From positions 18,518 to 82,517 of the forward strand of contig CAIQIQ010000145.1 of the NCBI GenBank assembly GCA_903871935.1: a stretch of 64,000 bases of DNA, written 5' to 3'. Source of the DNA: an uncultured Phycisphaerales bacterium (GTDB lineage Bacteria; Planctomycetota; Phycisphaerae; Tepidisphaerales; Tepidisphaeraceae). The position numbers and the translations under genes were made by a program. The number at the start of each line of letters is the position of its first letter. Within the stretch, counting starts at the first letter, position 1. A model generated the notes under the pieces. That model saw only the letters and a program-made list of their open reading frames with translations. It was not told where the DNA came from and searched no databases. Of this stretch, positions 35,172 to 43,408 are shown one piece after another.

Positions 35172-36872
35172 CTAACGCTTGGTCGGTTCCAACCGTTCCG
35201 CAAAGTTCGTGAACCACTCCGGCTCCAATACCTTGCCTGGAAACACTTGCAGACAGCACTCCATATCCCGTACCACTGTCGCCGCCGCTCCCTTGCGATC
35301 GGCGGTTACAGTCGTAGTCGTTCGCCAGCGGCTGGGATACCAGCGACCATCGGACAACTGTTTGTGCTCCAGGTAGAGGGTCTTGAACTCGAACTTGCCA
35401 TCCGGGGAGGAAATCTGGATCGTACTCTCGATCGGCATGTCCTCACGTGTCGGATCAAGCCAGTAGATATTGATATCCTGCGCGTAAACTCCCTGCCTGA
35501 TGTATACTTTGGCATCCACACGGAGCCCAAGCTGTCCCGGTCGATTCTTGTCGGTGATCACCTCCACTTTGCTGCCTGTTCCGTACGTTGCCAGGTCTGG
35601 CCAGATTCTGGTGGGCAGATCCAGCTCCAGCTTGGATCTCATATCGGAGACCATCGGGACGAGCTTCTGGCCCGCGTCTTTCGGGCCACCGGACTGGATC
35701 GTGCGCTCGGCCTCTCCCGTAGCGGCATTGAAATAACCGCCGTAGGTATGCGTGCCATCACTCACCACGTACTCCGAGGGCCGCGCCTGTTTCAGATGCG
35801 ACACAGCCACCTCCAGGCTGGGCCACGGCCACCCCGCAGGAACATCCACCGCGATCGCTCTCGGCGAGCCATTGTGATATTGCCTGGCGCCAACCAGGTA
35901 GCGGCACCCCAGCCAGTTGCGCCCCTGTCGGGCAAACAGGCACATGGACCAATACTGTGGATCGGCCGCATCGGTGTTTGTAAGCACGGCCACCCCATCC
36001 CCATAGCCTGCATCCTGCCGCTTCCTTAGCCTTGCCAGGATCGTCTTGATGTCTTTGGCCGGACGGACATCGGTCACCTTTGCCTCGCGCGGCACACCAA
36101 GGTCGTAGATCGTCTCAATCGTAGGATTGCCATAGGTGTAGACCGTCGTGACGATCGTGCCCGCTATGTGCAGTTCGGCTTTCTTCACCAGTTTCGTCTC
36201 TGGATCAGCCCAGACGGCCGCTGTTTCCGGGTACACCGATCGGTGTTCCGCCGCCGCCTTCTGCGGATCATCCTTGGGAAACACTACATCGAAGCGGGAA
36301 AGTCCCGCCTCCTTGGACTCAGCCACTTTGGCTCCGGGCATCCGAGCCACGGCCGCACTGACGGTCAACGGCTGGTCATCGAGCTGTTTCTTCCATTCGC
36401 TGGCAAACGTCTCGCTCAATTCGCCAATTCGGATCTCTCCACTACGGCTGCTGTAGGCGACCTCCTTCTTCTCTGCCAGTACATACATCTTCGCTTCCAG
36501 CCCTTCGGGCGTGTGATCCTCACCGGCCCACACGCCGTTCTTGGCGTTGAAATGCGTTACGCTATAGGGCTGCTGCCCCTTCGCTTCTGTGCGGAAATGG
36601 ACCCAGCCGCGGTATCCTTGACTCGTCTCCGCGACTCGTTGCAGCATCTCGGCTGCGGACGCGGGCTGCTGGATGAAGTTTATAACCATGACCGTGATCG
36701 CCAGAAATGCTGCCGCGGCGATTCCGCTTACCATTCGCCATTGCATGGCGTACCTCCTCATAATCGTTCGACGTGCAGTGGCACGGGCGCGAACAACCTC
36801 TTCCGAGCTCGGCTGCACCTTCGCCAATCCCTTCATCAGATGCACGATATCCCGCTCACTAAGGTCTCTCAT
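35172..36872 (-). CDS. Single-helix membrane protein, probable anti-sigma partner
   Basis: 566 residues. A roughly 45-residue cytoplasmic N-terminus is followed by one helix (MVSGIAAAAFLAITVMVINFI) and a large extracytoplasmic part starting ASAAEMLQRVAETSQGYRGWVHF, like LolA-type domains. The start overlaps the stop of the upstream ECF sigma gene by 14 bases, the usual arrangement for a sigma factor and its membrane anti-sigma factor. No zinc-binding HxxxCxxC (ZAS) motif is present, so the anti-sigma role rests on topology and coupling only. Confidence 0.78.
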   Translation of the reverse strand: MRDLSERDIVHLMKGLAKVQPSSEEVVRARATARRTIMRRYAMQWRMVSGIAAAAFLAITVMVINFIQQPASAAEMLQRVAETSQGYRGWVHFRTEAKGQQPYSVTHFNAKNGVWAGEDHTPEGLEAKMYVLAEKKEVAYSSRSGEIRIGELSETFASEWKKQLDDQPLTVSAAVARMPGAKVAESKEAGLSRFDVVFPKDDPQKAAAEHRSVYPETAAVWADPETKLVKKAELHIAGTIVTTVYTYGNPTIETIYDLGVPREAKVTDVRPAKDIKTILARLRKRQDAGYGDGVAVLTNTDAADPQYWSMCLFARQGRNWLGCRYLVGARQYHNGSPRAIAVDVPAGWPWPSLEVAVSHLKQARPSEYVVSDGTHTYGGYFNAATGEAERTIQSGGPKDAGQKLVPMVSDMRSKLELDLPTRIWPDLATYGTGSKVEVITDKNRPGQLGLRVDAKVYIRQGVYAQDINIYWLDPTREDMPIESTIQISSPDGKFEFKTLYLEHKQLSDGRWYPSRWRTTTTVTADRKGAAATVVRDMECCLQVFPGKVLEPEWFTNFAERLEPTKR

Positions 36873-37365
36873 GAGTCACCTGCCTTTCGGCCAATCTCTC
36901 ACGCACTTGCTGAACGGCCATGTGACAAAGTCCACGCGCTTGATGGGCCGTCTTTCCCAGAATCTGCCCGACTCGTTCATATCCTTCCTGCTCGATGTAC
37001 CGCAGAGTGAATGCCTGGCGCGCCAGATCGCCCAGTTGTTCAACGACCTCCAGGATCCGCTCGACTTCCTCGGCCTCCGCCACGATTTCGCCTGGTGAGC
37101 GTCCGGAGAATACCAGGTCAACGCCCAAGTCCTGCGTGTGCCGTCTGCCAGCCCGTCGCCAGTCGAAGGCCAGATTGATGGCCATGCGCCGAGCGTATGC
37201 GCCAGGATCAATGGCTTGGGCAAACGCTCTGGACTGGCTCAGTTTCACGAACAGTTCCTGCATCAGATCCTCCGCCACATCAGGACGCAACGTAAGCCGA
37301 AGCAACAGGGCCTGTAGCCCCGTCCCATGCTCTTCGAGGATTCCCAACACAAGGTTAACCTTCAC
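36859..37365 (-). CDS. ECF-type RNA polymerase sigma factor
   Basis: 168 residues, a compact ECF factor. Region 2: RPDVAEDLMQELFVKLSQS, then YARRMAINLAFDWRR. Region 4: DLARQAFTLRYIEQEGYERVGQILGKTAHQARGLCHMAVQQVR, containing the recognition helix. It directs polymerase to its own regulon when released by an anti-sigma factor, here probably the overlapping downstream product. The GTG start at 37365 has AAGGTGG five bases upstream. The promoter must lie in the long repeat-bearing gap beyond 37366. Confidence 0.88.
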   Translation of the reverse strand: MKVNLVLGILEEHGTGLQALLLRLTLRPDVAEDLMQELFVKLSQSRAFAQAIDPGAYARRMAINLAFDWRRAGRRHTQDLGVDLVFSGRSPGEIVAEAEEVERILEVVEQLGDLARQAFTLRYIEQEGYERVGQILGKTAHQARGLCHMAVQQVRERLAERQVTHERP

Positions 37366-38005
37366 AATTCCACCTTATAGACGGAGACGCCATGCCTGGC
37401 GCAACTGGAATTTGTGAAGATTCATTCGCTTTCGGTGGGCATCGTGGCTGCAAGCCGACGGCAGCTACCCGGCCACACCCCCTCACATGCGATTTCCGAA
37501 AAGCAGGTTTGCGCCTGCTGGGCTTCGCCCCGGCTTCTGCGGCCCTTCATGGTCCGCCCCGGCTCCCGTCCACAATCCGGCCTGCGCCTTGCTGACGCTA
37601 TAGCGGTGCATTCAGAAGCACCTACACGCCCGCACGGCGGTCGCCATTTGGGTCCAGCCGCCGCAGTTTACCCGCCGCGGCGGGGCGGCGTTTTGGGTCC
37701 ACCCTCCCGGGCGGGTGGGGTTTGGGAGCCAAAAAATCTTCAAGTTTTTGAGAAGCCCCGTTTTTCAGCCAATTCCAACCAGAATCCCGCCCCAACGCCC
37801 CTTATTATGGGGGGACACATTTTTTCATCCCCTCCGCCGTCGGCATTCGCACCTGGCATTTGTCATTTGCCATGCAGTTTAGTCGCCGCGTCGAAGACCC
37901 GCCGTGGTGGGGCGACCATTCCGTCAGCGGTGCTCTTTCTCAATCGAATACGACCACTCCTACCGGATAAGTGGGAGATTTGCCTGTTCCGTTAGGGAGG
38001 ATGCA

Positions 38006-38111
38006 GCGCGCGACACTTTCACGCATTTTGTGCACTAACTTCCATCCAAGCCATTGTCCCGGCGAGACTTAACCCCGCGCGACATGTGTGCATTTGGCGC
38101 GCGACACTTTC
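38006..38111 (+). repeat. Direct repeat GCGCGCGACACTTTC
   Basis: The 15-mer occurs at 38006-38020 and again at 38097-38111, 91 bp apart, with a partial relative between (CCGCGCGACATGTG near 38074). It lies just left of repeat copy 2. Confidence 0.7.
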
Positions 38112-38263
38112 CCACCCTTTCCCAAGTCTCTTTTCCATAGCCACTTACGCCACCCCGGTGCACAACGGTTTTCCCCGTTTCGTCCCACTGTCGCGCGCCA
38201 ACTTGGTTTCACGCATTGTTACGGAATAATCAATCCCGGCGCGCCGGGACTACGTCCGTCGAG

Positions 38264-38441
38264 TTATCCACAAGCGCATCGACCCTGCGCACCTCCTCCC
38301 CAATTCTGCCGTAATTACATGCCACTACAGCACTTGGCGCATAGGGGGTATCCTCGTGAGAACTTGCGCACCTGCGCACTTATCCACAGCCCCTCCCCGC
38401 GTCTCCGCGTCTCCCCCTCACGCCCTCTCCCACTCTCGCCC
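38264..38441 (+). repeat. Dispersed intergenic repeat, copy 2 (two exact DnaA-box consensus motifs)
   Basis: TTATCCACA is exact at 38264-38272 and at 38380-38388, 116 bp apart. Between them lie CCTGCGCACCTCCTCC, CAGCACTTGGCGCAT and GAGAACTTGCGCACCTG, all shared with copy 3. The tail CCCTCTCCCACTCTCGCCC is at 38423-38441, ending just beyond the stop of the usp gene. Confidence 0.85.
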
Positions 38442-38445
38442 ACTG

Positions 38446-39342
38446 CTACGTCGCCGGGACCAGCAGCACGGGAACGGGGCTCTTTTCCAGCACCCGAGGA
38501 GCGACACTGGCATTCCAGAAAGCTTGGGTGCCTTTGCGGCCGTGGGTTGCCAGAACCACCAGATCGGCCGACAGCACGGTGACGGCCGACAGAATCTCTT
38601 CAACGCGCCGGCCACGCACCACGCTCTGGGTCACCGAGAGCCCCTCCGCGTTTAGTATCGCTGCCAGTTCCGCCAGATGCGCTGCGGCGCTCTCCTGCTC
38701 CATTTCCAGCACAGCGCTCATTGTTGCCGGAAGCATGGAGGCCGTCGCAGCTTGCTCACCGCGGAGGCTCGATACGGTGTGCACCACCGTCAGCAGGTGC
38801 AGGCGGGCGCTCAATGCCCGCGCCAGATGAGCCACCAGCGGAATGGCATCTTCATGAGCTTTGTCTCCATCCAGTGGCATCAGCACCGTGCGCGCCCCGG
38901 CAGGCCCCAGGCAGAACATGTGCTGTTGCGGCACAAGCAGAACCGGCGTCGTCCCACTTGCCACCACCTGCTGCGCCAGACTGCCATAGAGCAGACGTTT
39001 GAGATCTGCCCGGCCGTGCGTGCACATCACCACCAGGTCGGGCGCAAGTTCTTCAACGTGTTCCACGATACTCTTGGCGACATCATCCACCTTGTTCTCG
39101 TGAACGTGCTTCTCGACAGGAATGCCCGCCGGGATCTTCGCGGCAACAACCTCCAGATACTCACGAGCCTCTTGTGCCTGTGTGAGATGGCGATGGTCAT
39201 GCACCGCATGCGGCGCATCGGCTTCGATGATATGCAGCAACGTAATGCTCGCGCCCAGCGGCACAGCCAGGCAAGCGGCTTCGGCCAACGCCGCCTCCGC
39301 GAGTTCGGATCCATCCAACGGTACCAGCAGCCTGCGCAGCAT
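38446..39342 (-). CDS. Tandem universal stress protein
   Basis: 298 residues made of two UspA domains. Domain 1 begins RLLVPLDGSELAEAAL and contains THGRADLKRLLYGSLAQQV. Domain 2 begins VLMPLDGDKAHEDA and contains THGRKGTQAFWNASVA. These parts correspond to the Walker-like nucleotide-binding Usp motif G-x2-G-x9-G-S/N; the second is less canonical. Usp proteins bind ATP and support survival under stress. It follows mntH by four bases, so the two form an operon and the protein may modulate metal uptake or respond to the same stress (inference). Confidence 0.92.
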   Translation of the reverse strand: MLRRLLVPLDGSELAEAALAEAACLAVPLGASITLLHIIEADAPHAVHDHRHLTQAQEAREYLEVVAAKIPAGIPVEKHVHENKVDDVAKSIVEHVEELAPDLVVMCTHGRADLKRLLYGSLAQQVVASGTTPVLLVPQQHMFCLGPAGARTVLMPLDGDKAHEDAIPLVAHLARALSARLHLLTVVHTVSSLRGEQAATASMLPATMSAVLEMEQESAAAHLAELAAILNAEGLSVTQSVVRGRRVEEILSAVTVLSADLVVLATHGRKGTQAFWNASVAPRVLEKSPVPVLLVPAT

Positions 39343-39346
39343 GAAT

Positions 39347-40648
39347 CTAGTCTCCAGTGAAGATGCGATAAATCAGGTACACGTTGAGCGTGATGATCAG
39401 TCCGCCAACACAGCCAGCCATGAATGTCGTTGATCTCCGGTTCACCAGATCACCCATGATATCCTTCCGACGGGTGAACTGGATCAGCGGAATGATGACA
39501 AACGGCAGACCGAAGCTCAGCACCACCTGGCTGATCACCAGCGTCCGGGTCGGATTAAGGCCCATGAAGATGACGATGAACGATGGGACCATGGTCACAC
39601 CGCGACGAACCCAAAGAGGTATGCTCCGATGCACGAAGCCCTGCATGATGATCTGGCCCGCCATCGTGCCGACGGCCGCCGACGAAAGCCCCGCGGCCAG
39701 CAGGGAAATCGCGAAGATCACACTTGCCGCCTTGCCCAGCAGCGGCTGCAAAGTCCGGTGAGCATCCTCGATGCTCGCCACCGTCGTATTCCCCGCCGTA
39801 TGAAACGTCGCGGCGGCCATGATCAGCATCGCGGCATTGACCAGACTGGCAATTCCCATCGCAATGGTCACATCCATGACCTCGTATCCAAAGAGCTTGC
39901 GCCGCTGCGCAACGGTCTTGGCAACGACGCGCCCCTGGGTCAACGCCGAGTGCAGCAGAATCGCATGCGGCATGACCGTTGCGCCCAGGATGCCGCTGGC
40001 CAGCAACACGGCCTCGCGGGAAGAGAACATCGGCTTGAGCCCTCCGGCGACCTCCAGCCAGGCGGGACGGTCCAGAATCGTCTCAACCAGGTAGCAGGCC
40101 GCGACCACCCCCACCAGCGCGGTGATGGCCGCCTCCAGCGGCCGGAACCCGCGCCGTTCCAGCCCGAGCAAGACAAACGTGGCGATCGCCGTCAAGACGG
40201 CGCCAACCCAAAGCGGTACGCTAAACAACAAGTTAAACCCCAGTGCAGCGCCCAGGAACTCCGCCAGGTCCGTCGCCATGGCGACGACTTCCATCAGGGC
40301 CCACAAGAACCACACCACCGCGCTCGGGTAGGTCTCGCGGCAAAGCTCAGCCAGGTTCTTCCCCGCCGCGATGCCCAACTTCGCCGAGAGCATCTGCAGC
40401 AGCATCGCCATCAGATTGCTGGCAACGATCACCCAAACCAGTTCGTAGCCCAGCTTCGAGCCGGCCTCGACATTCGTGGCGAAGTTGCCCGGATCCATGT
40501 AGGCAACGCTGGCAATAAACGCCGGCCCCATAAACGGGGCCAGGCGTTTGAACGAAAACCCCTTGTCGCTCGACTGCAGCGATTCATGCGCTGCTGTCAC
40601 CGTTGCGGACAGGGCAGCCACCTTGGGATTTCCGCTCTCGTCGCCCAT
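39347..40648 (-). CDS. mntH: Nramp-type divalent metal (Mn2+/Fe2+) transporter
   Basis: 433 residues with about 11 membrane helices. Helix 1 carries the metal-binding DPGN (AYMDPGNFATN) and helix 6 the MPH motif (GATVMPHAILLHS), the two signatures of proton-coupled Nramp transporters. EAGSKLGYELVWVI is also typical. It imports Mn2+ across the inner membrane. The ATG at 40648 with GAAGAGGA upstream is chosen over a GTG eight codons earlier. An MntP-type exporter is encoded 3.7 kb away. No MntR or Fur site was recognised upstream. Confidence 0.95.
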   Translation of the reverse strand: MGDESGNPKVAALSATVTAAHESLQSSDKGFSFKRLAPFMGPAFIASVAYMDPGNFATNVEAGSKLGYELVWVIVASNLMAMLLQMLSAKLGIAAGKNLAELCRETYPSAVVWFLWALMEVVAMATDLAEFLGAALGFNLLFSVPLWVGAVLTAIATFVLLGLERRGFRPLEAAITALVGVVAACYLVETILDRPAWLEVAGGLKPMFSSREAVLLASGILGATVMPHAILLHSALTQGRVVAKTVAQRRKLFGYEVMDVTIAMGIASLVNAAMLIMAAATFHTAGNTTVASIEDAHRTLQPLLGKAASVIFAISLLAAGLSSAAVGTMAGQIIMQGFVHRSIPLWVRRGVTMVPSFIVIFMGLNPTRTLVISQVVLSFGLPFVIIPLIQFTRRKDIMGDLVNRRSTTFMAGCVGGLIITLNVYLIYRIFTGD

Positions 40649-40757
40649 CTGCAAGTCCTCTTCCACGCGCACCGCACCGAAGGCAGATCAAGCCGCCTCA
40701 GCAGATGATAGGCAGGCACGCAGCGTCGCGTACAGCCATTAACGCCAGCCCGTAAAC

Positions 40758-40789
40758 AAAAAAGAAGGACGCCCAGGTGAGCGTCCTTC
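40758..40789 (-). terminator. Rho-independent terminator of efp
   Basis: On the minus strand GAAGGACGC (complement of 40781-40789) pairs with GCGTCCTTC (complement of 40764-40772), nine base pairs with an eight-base loop, followed by TTTTTT (complement of 40758-40763). It starts 29 bases after the efp stop. Confidence 0.9.
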
Positions 40790-40817
40790 CGGAATCGATC
40801 GCTTGCTTCTGTGATGT

Positions 40818-41372
40818 TCAGGCGCGGCTGAGATAGCCGTTGGTCTCGGTGCTGATGCGAACCACTTCGCCGATCTCGATGAATGAAGGGACCCTGATCT
40901 TCAGGCCTGTCTCCGTTGTAGCTTCCTTCTGCTGGTTGGTCGCCGTTGCGCCTTTGATGCCCGGAGGGGTCTCAGTGACCTTCAGGTCCACCGTCTTGGG
41001 CAGGTCGTAGCTCACCATCTTCCCGTCATGGAAACTGGCTTGGAACTGCGTGTTGGGTTTCAGGTAGAGAATGTCATCGCCGAACACTTCGGCGGGAATG
41101 GCCTGCTGGTCGTAGGTTTCCAGATCCATCAGGATATGGCCGGTGTTATCGGAATAGAGATACTCAACCGGACGGCGGTCAAGATTGACCACTTCAATAT
41201 CATCCGTGGCGCCAACCCGCTTATCCATGATCGTGCCTTTGGACACGTCGCGCAGCTTGAACTGCACCTTGGCGCGCAGATTGCCAGGGGTATTGTGGTC
41301 GGCATTCGTAACGACAAACAGCTTGCCATCGATAACCACGGCCTCGCCGCGGCGGACTTCACTTGCTCGCAT
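40818..41372 (-). CDS. efp: Elongation factor P with Asn at the tip position
   Basis: 184 residues in three beta domains: KOW-like N-domain, OB domain with PVEYLYSDNTGHILMDLETYDQ, and C-terminal domain ending VPSFIEIGEVVRISTETNGYLSRA. EF-P relieves ribosome stalling at polyproline stretches. The loop that carries the modified Lys34 (PGKGQ in E. coli) reads PGNLR here: Pro29, Gly30, Asn31, Leu32, Arg33. So neither Lys nor Arg is at the usual position, though an Arg lies two residues later. It may work unmodified or through another residue. Followed by a clear terminator. Confidence 0.94.
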   Translation of the reverse strand: MRASEVRRGEAVVIDGKLFVVTNADHNTPGNLRAKVQFKLRDVSKGTIMDKRVGATDDIEVVNLDRRPVEYLYSDNTGHILMDLETYDQQAIPAEVFGDDILYLKPNTQFQASFHDGKMVSYDLPKTVDLKVTETPPGIKGATATNQQKEATTETGLKIRVPSFIEIGEVVRISTETNGYLSRA

Positions 41373-41502
41373 TGCTTGAAAACCTCAGTTCTAGGCGGTT
41401 CTTGCCTTCTGCAAACGGAGAGTTGCCCCGTTTCGACAAAGGGGCAGGGAGTCTATAGTGTAGCGGCTACCGCGTCAAACGATTCGTTGAATAGGCGGGC
41501 GT

Positions 41503-41604
41503 ATGCGTGAGATGTATTTCTGGTTCTCGATCATCGGCTGGGCAGCGGCGGCAATACTCCTGACAATCATTGTTGTCCTGTCTCGCCGTAAACGACAGAG
41601 CTAA
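41503..41604 (+). CDS. Possible 33-residue single-helix membrane peptide
   Basis: ATG at 41503 to TAA at 41602 reads a short acidic-neutral start, one clean hydrophobic helix (FSIIGWAAAAILLTIIVVLS) and a basic end RRKRQS, a classic N-out/C-in small membrane protein. An AGGCGGG stretch lies six bases upstream. It sits just before pyrH on the same strand. Short length keeps confidence modest. Confidence 0.4.
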   Translation: MREMYFWFSIIGWAAAAILLTIIVVLSRRKRQS

Positions 41605-41657
41605 CAGGCTTTGCAGCACTATCGCGATCCCGAGCCCCTGCTTATAATGTCGCACTT

Positions 41658-42413
41658 ATGCCGCAAAGCCAGAGCACCCTCGAACCTGCCAGAACCGGTA
41701 TCCCGGTGTACAAACGAGTATTACTGAAGATTACCGGTGAGAGTTTCTGCGAGGAAGGCGGCCAGGGGATTCACGGCGCAGAGCTTGAGAGCATGGCACG
41801 CCAATGTGTTGAGGTCGCTCGCCTGGGCGTGCAACTCGCCATCGTCGTTGGCGGCGGCAACTTCATCCGCGGTGCTACGTTTTCCGAGGCCAAGCATATC
41901 CAGCGGGCAACGGCCGACTACATGGGCATGCTCGCCACGGTGCTCAACGGCGTGGCGCTGCAGGAAACCATGGAAGCCATGGGCCAACCGACGCGTGTGA
42001 TGTCAGCGCTTACTATCTCCGCGGTATGCGAACCTTACATCCGCCGCCGGGCGATACGCCATCTGGAAAAGGGCCGGGCCATCATTCTCACCGCCGGCAC
42101 CGGCAACCCTTTCTTCACCACCGATACGTGCGCTGCCCTTCGCGCCACCGAAGTGCAGGCGGATGTGCTGCTGAAGGCAACCAAGGTGGATGGCATCTAC
42201 ACGGCTGACCCCAAGAAAGATGCCAAGGCAACCAGATATGACACCATCACCTACCAGGAAGCGATCGCAAAGCAGCTTAAGGTGATGGACCAGACGGCGT
42301 TTACCTTGGCGATGGAACGGAAGATGCCGGTAATCGTGTTCAGCATGAAAGAGGCAGGCAATATCGCGCGCGTTGTCTGCGGCGAGCAAATTGGGACGAA
42401 GGTAACTGCCTGA
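41658..42413 (+). CDS. pyrH: UMP kinase
   Basis: 251 residues. Hexameric amino-acid-kinase-fold enzyme phosphorylating UMP to UDP. Motifs: VLLKITGESF at the N-terminus of the fold, IVVGGGNFIRG for phosphate binding, ATADYMGMLATVLN, AGTGNPFFTTDTCAALRA and KATKVDGIYTADPKKD. The usual GEAL is ITGES here. An extra 18 residues precede the family start, so a later start is possible but none is convincing. It precedes frr by 38 bases in the common order pyrH-frr. Confidence 0.96.
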   Translation: MPQSQSTLEPARTGIPVYKRVLLKITGESFCEEGGQGIHGAELESMARQCVEVARLGVQLAIVVGGGNFIRGATFSEAKHIQRATADYMGMLATVLNGVALQETMEAMGQPTRVMSALTISAVCEPYIRRRAIRHLEKGRAIILTAGTGNPFFTTDTCAALRATEVQADVLLKATKVDGIYTADPKKDAKATRYDTITYQEAIAKQLKVMDQTAFTLAMERKMPVIVFSMKEAGNIARVVCGEQIGTKVTA

Positions 42414-42451
42414 AAGAGACGAACGGACCAAGGTAGAAGGAGAACACAACC

Positions 42452-43012
42452 ATGCCAGTCGATGACATCCTGCTTGAGTGCGAAGAGCACATGGAAAAGA
42501 CCGCGGAGCACGTGAAAAACGAGCTCAAGGGCATCCGCACCGGCCGGGCCTCTACCGCGCTGGTCGAACACCTCAAGGTCGACTACTACGGCTCGCCCAC
42601 CGACCTTAAGGGCATCGCCGCGCTGAACGTGCCGGAGCCAACGCAGATCCTGATCAAGCCATTCTCGCCTGGCGACATCAAGGCGATTGAGCGGGCGATC
42701 AACGACTCGAATCTGGGGCTGACGCCGCATTCGGATGGCCGGCAGATTCGCCTGCAGCTTCCCGCGCTCTCGCAGGAGCGGCGGTTGCAGCTTTCCGGAC
42801 AGTGCAAGAAACACTCCGAAGAGGCAAAGGTCGCCATCCGCAATGCCCGCCGGGATGCCAACAAGGCCGCCGAAGCCGAAGAAAAGGCCGGGAAGCTGAC
42901 CGAAGATGAGGCCAAGGAGTGCAAAGAGCAGATCCAGGAACTGACCAAGACCTATGAAGCGAAGATCGATGAGATCATCGAACACAAGCAGAAAGAGATC
43001 ATGACGGTGTAG
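42452..43012 (+). CDS. frr: Ribosome recycling factor
   Basis: 186 residues, normal length. Two-domain protein that, with EF-G, splits post-termination ribosomes. The three-helix bundle includes ELKGIRTGRASTALVEHLKVDYYGSPT and the C-terminal KLTEDEAKECKEQIQELTKTYEAKIDEI. SDGRQIRLQLPALSQERR marks the second domain. A strong AAGGAGAACACAACC leader precedes the ATG. Probably co-transcribed with pyrH. Confidence 0.97.
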   Translation: MPVDDILLECEEHMEKTAEHVKNELKGIRTGRASTALVEHLKVDYYGSPTDLKGIAALNVPEPTQILIKPFSPGDIKAIERAINDSNLGLTPHSDGRQIRLQLPALSQERRLQLSGQCKKHSEEAKVAIRNARRDANKAAEAEEKAGKLTEDEAKECKEQIQELTKTYEAKIDEIIEHKQKEIMTV

Positions 43013-43015
43013 GTT

Positions 43016-43261
43016 TCACCGCAACCACAGGTACAGGAGCAAGAGAACCACCACGCCAAGGCTGATCAAGACAATCGGCCACACATTACGTTTGTCAGGG
43101 CGATGCCCTCCCAGCCTCTGCATCGCTATGACATCAGCCTGGTGGCAACTTCTGCACCAGTACCCGAAATGGTCCTTGTATCGTTTGTGCCCGCTAAGAT
43201 CCTTCCCGCATCGACAGCAGCGTTTCATCACAGCGACATTGGCAGGAGATGGGTCGGACAT
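43016..43261 (-). CDS. Small zinc-finger membrane protein
   Basis: 81 residues. CCRCGKDLSGHKRYKDHFG-YWCRSC gives two CxxC pairs for one zinc ion, then a C-terminal membrane helix (WPIVLISLGVVVLLLLYLWL). It is convergent with frr, only three bases between stops. The ATG at 43261 is chosen; starts upstream or at the Met before KRCCRC are possible. Function unknown. Confidence 0.7.
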   Translation of the reverse strand: MSDPSPANVAVMKRCCRCGKDLSGHKRYKDHFGYWCRSCHQADVIAMQRLGGHRPDKRNVWPIVLISLGVVVLLLLYLWLR

Positions 43262-43408
43262 GCCTGCAGTATATACATGACCAGGTCTATTCGAGAACAC
43301 AATTCGGTCGCACTTGCCTAAGCATGTTTGCTGTGCTCATCCAACGGCTTTCTGTAATACACGAGATGTCGGATACTCCATGCCTACTGTTACAGCAGGA
43401 AGGGAATC

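Larger units (their letters stand above)
37366..38445. other. Long non-coding region with palindromes and repeat copy 2
   Basis: 1,080 bp without a credible gene. It contains GC palindromes (one near 37666-37684 with core CCCGCCGCGGCGGG, also found at 13518), a duplicated GCGCGCGACACTTTC (38006 and 38097), the palindrome TCCCGGCGCGCCGGGA at 38234-38249, and copy 2 of the dispersed repeat (38264-38441). The promoter of the ECF sigma gene should be at the left end. The open frame across 37414-37995 is composed of repeats and lacks protein character. Confidence 0.6.

Noticed and set aside
37414..37995. Plus-strand frame of 193 codons in the long gap before usp
   Set aside because: It runs through GC palindromes, is rich in Arg, Pro and Ser in no pattern, and has no ribosome site or recognisable domain.
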